Below, one piece after another: positions 57,871 through 64,000 of a DNA stretch of 64,000 bases (the first letter of the stretch is position 1; each line of letters starts with the position of its first letter). The stretch is from positions 1-64,000 of the forward strand of contig NZ_LMGZ01000023.1 in the NCBI RefSeq assembly GCF_001427605.1, written 5' to 3'. The translations under genes were made by a program, and so were the position numbers. The notes below the pieces were generated by a model. It was not told the origin of the DNA. It did no database searches and saw only the letters and a list, made by a program, of their open reading frames with translations. Source of the DNA: Devosia sp. Root635 (GTDB lineage: Bacteria; Pseudomonadota; Alphaproteobacteria; Rhizobiales; Devosiaceae).

Positions 57871-58401
57871 ATGGCCAAGCTGTTTTTCGGAATGAACCAG
57901 TCGCTGGACGGCTATGTCGACCACGACGCCTTCGCGCCCGACCCCACGCTGTTTCTTCACTTCGTCGAGCAGACGCGCAACCTGTCCGGCAGCATCTATG
58001 GACGCCGTCTCTATGAAATCATGCGCTACTGGGACGATGACCAGCCCGGCTGGAATGCGGCGGAGCAGGAATTTGCCATGGCGTGGCGGGGCGTGCCGAA
58101 ATGGGTCGCCTCGCGCACGCTGACATCGGTCGGACCCAATGCCACGCTTGTCACCGGCGACATCGAGGCCACGATACGCAACCTGAAGGCCGATCTGGCC
58201 GGAGAGATCGAAATCGGCGGGCCAGTGCTGGTGGGGAGCCTGACCGATCCAGGCCTGATCGACGAATATCGCATCTACCTGCACCCGGTCGTGCTAGGGC
58301 GCGGCAATCCCTTCTTCGCCGGCCCCCGGCCGCGATTGCGCCTCGTGGCGAGTGATGCGATGGGCGGAGACGTGGTGAGGCTGAGATACGCTCCGGCCTA
58401 G
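57871..58401 (+). CDS. Dihydrofolate reductase-like (RibD C-terminal domain) protein
   Basis: 176 residues from ATG 57871 (GGAGG 8 nt upstream). RibD_C fold: KLFFGMNQSLDGYVDHDAFA at the N-terminus, GSIYGRRLYEIMRYW, EIEIGGPVLVGSL (nucleotide-binding loop) and LHPVVLGRGNPFF. NADPH-dependent reductase-like protein of unknown substrate; the YwjB/YyaP-type proteins are similar. The only plus-strand gene in the ruv-tol block, between tolQ and ybgC. Confidence 0.88.
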   Translation: MAKLFFGMNQSLDGYVDHDAFAPDPTLFLHFVEQTRNLSGSIYGRRLYEIMRYWDDDQPGWNAAEQEFAMAWRGVPKWVASRTLTSVGPNATLVTGDIEATIRNLKADLAGEIEIGGPVLVGSLTDPGLIDEYRIYLHPVVLGRGNPFFAGPRPRLRLVASDAMGGDVVRLRYAPA

Positions 58402-58428
58402 GAAAGCCGATTGCCCCACCCACCGGCC

Positions 58429-58510
58429 GTCACCCTCGGGCTCGACCCGAGGGCCCTGCGCTTGCAGGACGATGGGTCGGTGAACCCTCGGGGCGGGTCC
58501 GAGGATGACG
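58429..58510. repeat. Palindromic repeat family B, copy 2
   Basis: GTCACCCTCGGGCTCGACCC begins the left arm; the right arm (ACCCTCGGGGCGGGTCCGAGGATGAC) is degenerate. Compare the perfect 27-bp arms at 7371-7456. Between convergent genes. Confidence 0.7.
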
Positions 58511-58555
58511 ATCTGAGGGTGGGTGACGCGCGGTGATGGGAGGACGCAGTCGCCA

Positions 58556-58954
58556 CTAGCCCCGCGGCCCAAATCTCTCGAGAATGACCTTGGGCATGCG
58601 CGCCGGCCCGCCGCTGGTCCTGATGGCGACGACGACCACGCTCGCCCGCGTCAGCACCGTCTCGCCGCGCAGGATGGTTTGCTTCAGCGTCAACCGCGCG
58701 CCGCTGAGGGCGGCGACTTCGGTGGTGACATCAAGCAGGTCATCGATATGGGCCGCACCATCGAAGGCGATTTCCATGGAACGGACGGCAAAGGCGATGC
58801 CTTCAGCTGCCAGTTCGGAATGGTGGATGCCCTCCTCGCGCAGGAATTCGGTACGGCCGCGCTCGAAGAACTTGAGATAGGCCGCGTGATAGACATTGCC
58901 GGAAAAATCGGTGTCTTCGTAATAGATGCGGACGGGGAAGCTGTGGCGGGTCAC
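58556..58954 (-). CDS. ybgC: Acyl-CoA thioesterase YbgC (Tol-Pal associated)
   Basis: 132 residues from GTG 58954 (GGAG 7 nt upstream), overlapping the stop of the NUDIX gene. Hotdog fold; SFPVRIYYEDTDFSGNVYHA carries the catalytic Asp, then YLKFFERGRTEFLREEG and IAFDGAAHIDDLLDVTTEV. Hydrolyses short-chain acyl-CoA and is linked to phospholipid metabolism and the Tol system. The longer frame upstream lies entirely within the NUDIX gene. Confidence 0.95.
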   Translation of the reverse strand: MTRHSFPVRIYYEDTDFSGNVYHAAYLKFFERGRTEFLREEGIHHSELAAEGIAFAVRSMEIAFDGAAHIDDLLDVTTEVAALSGARLTLKQTILRGETVLTRASVVVVAIRTSGGPARMPKVILERFGPRG

Positions 58955-59457
58955 TCCACCACTCCGCCTTCGTGGAACACGACATGTTCCGGCACGCCGG
59001 AAAGGGTGCGCAGCCGCGCCGGCAGCCAGGGCGGCAACAGGTTCGCCTCTTTCAGCGCCGGTCCTTCCAGCGGCAGCCATGAAAATTGCAGCAAATGACC
59101 TTCATCCTCGCGCACGAGGAAGGGCTGCTCGCCGCCCGGCCGCACCTGTTCGGGCAGCGCGATGGCATAGATGAAGCCGAGCTCGTGATAGCGGTCACCC
59201 TCGCGGCCGTAAAAGCTCTCCGAGGTGAAGAGCAGCGGCCCGACCGCGACCGGCATGGCCAGTTCCTCGGCCATTTCGCGCACCAGCGCGACATTGCTGG
59301 GCTCGCCCATCTCGACGCGACCGCCCGGCAGCATGCAATAGTCGTCATCATCTTCGCGGCAGACCAGCACATGCCCGTCGCGGATGGCGGCGCCGGCCAC
59401 GCGATAGTTGAAGCAGGTGCCCTCGACCGGGAAGCTGAGAATGATGCGCTCGCTCAT
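58951..59457 (-). CDS. NUDIX hydrolase
   Basis: 168 residues. Nudix box [22 protein letters not shown] (G-x5-E-x7-REUxEE) is complete apart from the final Gly, replaced by Ala. It should cleave a nucleoside diphosphate linked to another group; the substrate is unknown. It starts within the ruvB stop (ATGA) and ends within the ybgC start (GTGA), so it is translationally embedded in ruvB-nudix-ybgC. Confidence 0.92.
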   Translation of the reverse strand: MSERIILSFPVEGTCFNYRVAGAAIRDGHVLVCREDDDDYCMLPGGRVEMGEPSNVALVREMAEELAMPVAVGPLLFTSESFYGREGDRYHELGFIYAIALPEQVRPGGEQPFLVREDEGHLLQFSWLPLEGPALKEANLLPPWLPARLRTLSGVPEHVVFHEGGVVE

Positions 59458-60494
59458 TCTCCCTCCGGTTCCTCGAACAGGCTGGCCTGCAGGCCGACGA
59501 AACCTTGCGGCACCACCTTGCCCAGATGCTGGAAGGCGGCGCCGGTCAGCATGCGGCCGCGCGGGGTGCGCTGGATGAAGCCCTGCTGGATCAGGTAGGG
59601 CTCGACGATTTCTTCGATGGCGTCGCGCGGTTCGCTCAGCGCCGCCGCGATGGTCTCGATACCCACAGGGCCGCCATTGTAGAAATCGGCAATGGTGGTG
59701 AGATAGCGCCGGTCGAGCTGGTCGAGTCCGCGCGCATCGACATCGAGCCGCAACAGCGCCTTGTCGGCAATGGCGCGGGTGATCTCGCCCGAGCCATCGA
59801 CCAGCGCGAAATCGGTGACCCGGCGCAAAAGCCGCCCCGCAATGCGCGGCGTTCCACGGGAGCGGCGCGCGATTTCCATGGCCCCATCGGGCGCCATGGG
59901 CATGCCGAGCAGCCTTGCGCCGCGCTGCACGATCTGCACCAGTTCCTCGGGCGTGTAGAAATTGAGCCGCACCGGAATGCCGAAGCGGTCACGCAGGGGG
60001 GTGGTGAGCAGGCCGGCGCGGGTGGTAGCACCAACCAGGGTGAACTTGGCAAGATCGATCCGCACCGAGCGGGCGGCCGGGCCTTCGCCGATGATGAGAT
60101 CGAGCTGGAAATCCTCCATCGCCGGATAGAGTACTTCCTCGATCGCCGGATTGAGCCGGTGGATTTCGTCGATGAACAGCACGTCGCGCTCTTCGAGATT
60201 GGTCAGGAGCGCGGCAAGATCCCCCGCCTTGGCGATGACCGGGCCCGACGTGGCCCGGAAACCGACACCCAGTTCCCGCGAAATGATCTGTGCCAGCGTG
60301 GTCTTGCCCAGCCCCGGCGGGCCGACGAACAGCACATGGTCAAGCGCCGTGCCGCGCTTCTTGGCCGCCTCGATGAACACTTCCAGATTAGCCCGCGCCG
60401 CCGCCTGGCCGACAAATTCGGAAAAGCCGGAGGGACGGAGGGACACGTCAAGCGGATCATCGCGGCCGGCGGCGGGAGAGGTAAGATCGGTCAC
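59454..60494 (-). CDS. ruvB: Holliday junction branch migration ATPase RuvB
   Basis: 346 residues. AAA+ motor that drives branch migration on RuvA-bound junctions. Seen: [20 protein letters not shown], Walker [15 protein letters not shown], Walker [16 protein letters not shown], sensor 1 [20 protein letters not shown], and a C-terminal winged helix ([18 protein letters not shown]). Its ATG overlaps the end of a small ORF (60491-60494), which separates it from ruvA. Confidence 0.98.
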   Translation of the reverse strand: MTDLTSPAAGRDDPLDVSLRPSGFSEFVGQAAARANLEVFIEAAKKRGTALDHVLFVGPPGLGKTTLAQIISRELGVGFRATSGPVIAKAGDLAALLTNLEERDVLFIDEIHRLNPAIEEVLYPAMEDFQLDLIIGEGPAARSVRIDLAKFTLVGATTRAGLLTTPLRDRFGIPVRLNFYTPEELVQIVQRGARLLGMPMAPDGAMEIARRSRGTPRIAGRLLRRVTDFALVDGSGEITRAIADKALLRLDVDARGLDQLDRRYLTTIADFYNGGPVGIETIAAALSEPRDAIEEIVEPYLIQQGFIQRTPRGRMLTGAAFQHLGKVVPQGFVGLQASLFEEPEGE

Positions 60495-60826
60495 GCAGCG
60501 TCCAATCGAGACAAGATGAGATCGATAGCCATGAGAAGATAGCTATCCCTTTCGCTATCGGTGAACGCGGCGAATCCATCGGTGCTGCCGTCGAACAGTA
60601 TTTCGTCTCCGGCCGAGGGATAGTCGACTGTGAAACGCGACCATCTCACACGGATATAGCCTGCCGCGTCGTCCCCGCGGAATATCTCGTACTGCTCGGG
60701 CGCAGCAGAGCAGGTTCGTTCCATTCTCAGACCGCTGACCGACAGCTTGGCATAGACAGCTTCCGAAGGCATCGGAATGGACCGGGTTGTTCCGAGCATC
60801 CCTTGCAATGCTTCAATATCGATCAT
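60491..60826 (-). CDS. Orphan 111-residue protein between ruvA and ruvB
   Basis: 111 residues, no signal peptide or membrane helix, acidic overall, with [20 protein letters not shown] and [20 protein letters not shown]. No family recognised. Its stop overlaps the ruvB start (ATGA) and it is on the same strand, so it is probably translated. Codon usage and base composition look less GC-rich than its neighbours. Most genomes have ruvA directly before ruvB, so this looks like a later insertion. It could be a small cytoplasmic binding or immunity-type protein, but nothing proves that. Confidence 0.65.
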   Translation of the reverse strand: MIDIEALQGMLGTTRSIPMPSEAVYAKLSVSGLRMERTCSAAPEQYEIFRGDDAAGYIRVRWSRFTVDYPSAGDEILFDGSTDGFAAFTDSERDSYLLMAIDLILSRLDAA

Positions 60827-60862
60827 TCCGGGCCTCCTGCTGCAATTCTGGCCGGGACCTCA

Positions 60863-60912
60863 GCGGGCAATCCCGGCATCCCAGGATGGATCCCGGCCTT
60901 CGCCGGGATGAC
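60863..60912. repeat. Short palindromic repeat between orphan ORF and ruvA
   Basis: ATCCCGGC, CTTC, GCCGGGAT (60890-60909) is a perfect hairpin, preceded by GGGCAATCCCGGCATCCC. Similar in type to the hairpin at 4330-4358. Lies in the 143-bp gap between ruvA and the orphan ORF. Confidence 0.55.
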
Positions 60913-60969
60913 ATCGTGCCTGATGAGGCTAAACGCACTACACCAGCTTGGGTCAACACACCAAACGCG

Positions 60970-61587
60970 TTACTGGCTCAACTCCCTGAGCCCCAGCCGG
61001 ATGAGCTTCTCCGTGGCAATCCCATCCCCTTCCCGCGCCACGATCCTGGCCAAAGCCGCCGAGGCCTGCGCGCTGGAATAACCGAGATTGGTGAGTGCCG
61101 AGACGGCGTCGGCAATGGCGGAAGGCGCGACGCCCTCGCCCAAAGCGGCTTGCAGGCCCAAAGTACCGGCATCGATGCCGGGGCCGGTCGGGGCCTTGCC
61201 CTTGAGTTCGGTAACCAGACGAACGGCGAGCTTGGGGCCGACGCCGTTGGCGCGGCCGATCATCGCCTTGTCCTGCAAGGCCACGGCGCTGGACAATTCG
61301 GCCGGCGACAGCACCGAGAGGATGGAAAGCGCCACGCGGGCGCCCACGCCCTGCACCGTCATCAGCAGGTTGAACCAGCCCTTCTCGCCTTCGCTCGAAA
61401 AGCCATAGAGGCGGATCATGTCCTCGCGCACGATAGTTTCGATGAACACCACAGCCGCCTCGCCGACGCGTGGCAGCGTTTGCAGCGTGCGGCTGGAACA
61501 GAACGCCTCATAGCAGACGCCGCCGCAGTCGATCAGCACGAAGTCGTCGCCAAAGCTGTCCACCAGCCCTTTGAGCTTGCCGATCAT
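60970..61587 (-). CDS. ruvA: Holliday junction DNA-binding protein RuvA
   Basis: 205 residues. Tetramer that binds four-way junctions and recruits RuvB. Seen: [20 protein letters not shown] (OB fold), [20 protein letters not shown] and [18 protein letters not shown] (tandem helix-hairpin-helix), and domain III ([19 protein letters not shown]). It overlaps ruvC by four bases. Confidence 0.97.
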   Translation of the reverse strand: MIGKLKGLVDSFGDDFVLIDCGGVCYEAFCSSRTLQTLPRVGEAAVVFIETIVREDMIRLYGFSSEGEKGWFNLLMTVQGVGARVALSILSVLSPAELSSAVALQDKAMIGRANGVGPKLAVRLVTELKGKAPTGPGIDAGTLGLQAALGEGVAPSAIADAVSALTNLGYSSAQASAALARIVAREGDGIATEKLIRLGLRELSQ

Positions 61588-62090
61588 GCGATGGCCCTCA
61601 GGCGCTGGTTGGAAACCCGGTGATGGGCATGGCAGATGGCGATGGCCAGCGCATCGGCCGCGTCTGCCCCCTTGAAGTCGGCTGCGGGCAGCAACGTCTT
61701 GACCATGAGCTGGATCTGTCCCTTGTCGGCATGGCCAGTGCCGACCACCGATTTCTTGACCAGGTTGGCGGCATATTCGGCAACCGGCAGGCCCCGCGCC
61801 GCCGGCGTCAGCAGCGCCACGCCGCGTGCCTGGCCCAGGATCAGCGCCGAGCGCGCCCCGGCATTGACGAAGGTTTCTTCCACGGCTGCTTCCTCAGGCG
61901 CGAAGCGATCGAGCACCTCGCCCAGCCCTGTGAACAACATGGCGAGCCGTTCCGCCAGCGATCCATCGACCGGCGGCATCACCGTGCCGGCGGCCACGAA
62001 GGTCAGCCGGTTGCCCAGCGTCTCGATGACGCCCCAGCCACAACGGCGCAGGCCGGGATCGATTCCGATGATTCGGGTAGCAGCACTCAT
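61584..62090 (-). CDS. ruvC: Holliday junction resolvase RuvC
   Basis: 168 residues from ATG 62090. Cleaves Holliday junctions. Seen: catalytic Asp in [15 protein letters not shown], Glu in [11 protein letters not shown], and the pair in [16 protein letters not shown]. Upstream in-frame starts lie in non-coding DNA. First gene of ruvC-ruvA-(orphan)-ruvB. Confidence 0.97.
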   Translation of the reverse strand: MSAATRIIGIDPGLRRCGWGVIETLGNRLTFVAAGTVMPPVDGSLAERLAMLFTGLGEVLDRFAPEEAAVEETFVNAGARSALILGQARGVALLTPAARGLPVAEYAANLVKKSVVGTGHADKGQIQLMVKTLLPAADFKGADAADALAIAICHAHHRVSNQRLRAIA

Positions 62091-62254
62091 GCGCTCATCC
62101 TTAATGATGCGCTGCCAGCCTACCAAGCCTAGTGTGAACAAAAAGGCAACACAGCCGGTGGAAAACCGGGTGATCGATAAAATCCTATCCAACGTGCAAA
62201 CACCATCTTCAAGCCACGTCCCTAGTCTCGTTCGCGGGAATGCAGGGGCAAAAC

Positions 62255-63007
62255 ATGACGGAACTTGGTCGGAACCTACCGAAGCGGGCGTGGCTGCACA
62301 TCTATCGCGTCACCGGGGCGATCACGCTCATCTCGGTGGTGCTATCGGTAATCTTCACCAACATGATCATGGAAACCTTTTCGGCCGGCGTGAATATGCA
62401 GGGGCTGCTCGTTTCCATCGTCATGCCGCTGGCGCTGGGCGGGCCGATGACCTGGTTCCTGGTGCTGCGGCATGAACAATTGCGTCATGCCAATGAGCAA
62501 CTCGAACATATGGCAAGCACCGACTGGCTGACCGCCTGCCTCAATCGGGGCGCCTTTACCGGCGCCGTCAGCCGCTATCTCGATCGCCGCGCACCGACCG
62601 ACAATGGCGGCGCCCTGCTGATCGTCGATGCCGACGATTTCAAGAGCGTCAACGACCGCTTCGGCCATGACGCGGGCGACGAGGCGCTGCGGCTGATCGC
62701 CGGCGCCATCCGCCAGGCGGTGCGCGGCACCGATCTGGTCGGGCGGCTGGGCGGCGAGGAATTCGGTATCTTCCTGGCCGAATCCGACGTGGTGGCTGCA
62801 GACCACGTCGCCGAGCGCATCCGCCGCTCCGTGTCGGCCATCGCCTTTGCGCCCGGCGATGAGCGCTGTGCGCTTTCGGTCAGCATCGGCGGCGCCACCT
62901 ATGCCACGCGCGCCCAGTTCGGTGAACTCTACCGCCTGGCCGACCAGCACCTCTACGAAGCCAAGAATACCGGTCGCGACCGCGTCGCCATGATGCAGGC
63001 CGCCTGA
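62255..63007 (+). CDS. Membrane diguanylate cyclase 1
   Basis: 250 residues from ATG 62255 (AGGGG 7 nt upstream). Two N-terminal membrane helices ([39 protein letters not shown]) and one GGDEF domain with active site GGEEF and an intact inhibitory site RxxD (RGTD five residues before). It should make cyclic-di-GMP from GTP, with product inhibition. No sensory domain beyond the short membrane anchor. A near paralogue follows. Confidence 0.93.
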   Translation: MTELGRNLPKRAWLHIYRVTGAITLISVVLSVIFTNMIMETFSAGVNMQGLLVSIVMPLALGGPMTWFLVLRHEQLRHANEQLEHMASTDWLTACLNRGAFTGAVSRYLDRRAPTDNGGALLIVDADDFKSVNDRFGHDAGDEALRLIAGAIRQAVRGTDLVGRLGGEEFGIFLAESDVVAADHVAERIRRSVSAIAFAPGDERCALSVSIGGATYATRAQFGELYRLADQHLYEAKNTGRDRVAMMQAA

Positions 63008-63113
63008 CATGGAGATGCCCGCCGCCTGACCGTCCTGCCGCCACGCCGCCGCCGCCCGCCTGCCCCTTGCAGGACAGGCGGATCTGCCGTTTCAAAGCCG
63101 AGAGAACCGCTCG

Positions 63114-63896
63114 ATGATGCCTTCCAAGACTTTGACTGCCCTGCAAAGCTGGTCCAGCGTCGGCCGGTGGACGTTGTTCGGCACATTGGCCTGCGTCGTG
63201 ATTTCGGTGGGATTCAATGCCATAGTGTTCGGCGACCTCGGCGCCGCGGCGCTGCAGCGCTCCATTGTCAGCGCCATCGTCCTGCCCATCGTCCTGGGCC
63301 TGCCGCTGTTCTTCTACATGAGCCTGCGGGTGCGGGGCCTGGCCATAACCAACCGGCGCCTGGGCCTCGTCGCCCGCACCGACAGCCTCACCGCCTGCCT
63401 CAATCGCGGCGCCTTTACCGGCCAGGTCGGCACGCTGCTGACCCAGCGCGCCCATAGCAGCAGCGGCGCGCTGCTGATGATCGACGCCGACAATTTCAAG
63501 GCGATCAACGACCTGTTCGGCCATGATGCGGGGGACGAGGCGCTGACCATCATCGCCCGCTCCATCCGCACCATATTGCGGGCCGGCGACCTGGTGGGGC
63601 GCATGGGTGGCGAGGAATTCGGCGTCTACCTGCCCGATGTCGACCAGCACAGCGCCGAAGCCGTCGCGGAACGCATCCGCCGCTCGGTCAACCTGGCGGT
63701 CTTCGCCCCCGACGGCAAGCAGCGTTCGCTATCGGTCAGCATCGGCGGCGTGGCCTTCGAAGGGTCGGCGAGCTTTTCCGAACTGTTCCGCATCGCCGAC
63801 CAGCGTCTCTACGGCGCCAAACAAACCGGCCGCAACCGCGTCGCCGTGGTGCATGTCGCCGATCATCCGTTCATTGATTTGAAGCGGAGTGCGTGA
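63114..63896 (+). CDS. Membrane diguanylate cyclase 2
   Basis: 260 residues from ATG 63114 (63117 possible). Same plan as the upstream gene: two membrane helices (TLFGTLACVVISVGFNAIVF; SIVSAIVLPIVLGLPLFFYM), then GGDEF with GGEEF and RxxD (RAGD). Segments such as [17 protein letters not shown] and [14 protein letters not shown] are close to the first protein, indicating tandem duplication. C-terminal extension HPFIDLKRSA. Signals sensed are unknown. Confidence 0.93.
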   Translation: MMPSKTLTALQSWSSVGRWTLFGTLACVVISVGFNAIVFGDLGAAALQRSIVSAIVLPIVLGLPLFFYMSLRVRGLAITNRRLGLVARTDSLTACLNRGAFTGQVGTLLTQRAHSSSGALLMIDADNFKAINDLFGHDAGDEALTIIARSIRTILRAGDLVGRMGGEEFGVYLPDVDQHSAEAVAERIRRSVNLAVFAPDGKQRSLSVSIGGVAFEGSASFSELFRIADQRLYGAKQTGRNRVAVVHVADHPFIDLKRSA

Positions 63897-63932
63897 GCGA
63901 CACGCACTCGCTTCGCGGTAATGCCGCCGTGA

Positions 63933-63955
63933 GCAAGGGCGGCAGACGCCCTTGC
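63933..63955. terminator. Hairpin between diguanylate cyclase 2 and the right-edge gene
   Basis: GCAAGGGCG and CGCCCTTGC form a perfect 9-bp stem with loop GCAGA between two convergent genes. No T-run. Possible bidirectional terminator. Confidence 0.5.
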
Positions 63956-63967
63956 CGTCCGTGGCGT

Positions 63968-64000
63968 CTAGGCTTCGAGCTTGGCCGCGTCTTCGTCGCT
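63968..64000 (-). CDS. 3' end of a gene, probably yebC (partial)
   Basis: Only the last ten codons and stop are in the window: SDEDAAKLEA. The short acidic Ser-Asp-Glu ... Ala-Lys-Leu tail resembles the C-terminus of YebC/PmpR transcriptional regulators, which commonly sit upstream of ruvCAB, as here. Too short to prove. Confidence 0.4.
   Translation of the reverse strand, partial: SDEDAAKLEA

Overview
The window is a GC-rich chromosomal segment of an alphaproteobacterium of the order Hyphomicrobiales, most likely Devosia or a close relative (an inference from gene content and order, not from a search). The basis is the CtrA/ChpT/SciP/FlbD cell-cycle and flagellar regulators, the DUF1134 (EipA-type) envelope protein beside chpT, a serC-serA pair behind a structured leader, and a tol-pal/ruv block in alphaproteobacterial order. 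No phage, plasmid, insertion sequence, CRISPR array or tRNA/rRNA gene was seen. The mobile-looking content is several families of short palindromic intergenic repeats.

Layout. (1) 1-4242: an ECF sigma factor overlapping a membrane-anchored VWA protein, a divergent 57-residue membrane protein, and mnmA. (2) 4549-23112, flagellum and cell cycle: fliK-flgD behind a consensus sigma-54 promoter, sciP, fliF-fliG-fliH-fliN-flbD-flhA plus a small-molecule kinase, two GST genes, a GNAT gene, two PRC-barrel proteins, fliJ-fliI on the minus strand, and ctrA behind a long AT-rich promoter region rich in GANTC sites. (3) 23435-28153: an alpha/beta hydrolase, an ECF42-like sigma factor, a receiver-only response regulator, chpT, a YHS protein and eipA. 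(4) 28517-36931: a coiled-coil membrane protein, an RluD-like pseudouridine synthase, rpoH, thiN, and thiBPQ under a TPP riboswitch. (5) 37137-46702: a large anchored protein beside purA, a DMT exporter, serA and serC, a DenD-like dehydrogenase, and an outer-membrane beta-barrel gene with a perfect CtrA box. (6) 46847-62090, nearly all minus strand: glmM, ftsH, tilS, cpoB(ybgF), pal, tolB, tolA, tolR, tolQ, a plus-strand DHFR-like gene, ybgC, a NUDIX gene, ruvB, an orphan ORF, ruvA and ruvC. (7) 62255-64000: two tandem diguanylate cyclases and the 3' end of a probable yebC.

How it fits together. ChpT is the phosphotransferase that passes phosphate from CckA to CtrA. SciP antagonises CtrA, and FlbD activates sigma-54 flagellar promoters. 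All four genes lie within 20 kb. Good or near-consensus CtrA boxes precede sciP, fliF, eipA and the OMP gene, and a sigma-54 site precedes fliK, so much of the circuit and its targets can be read from this one window. The last third is an envelope and DNA-repair block. Start codons were revised from ribosome-binding sites, ATGA overlaps and promoter positions; several genes use GTG or TTG.
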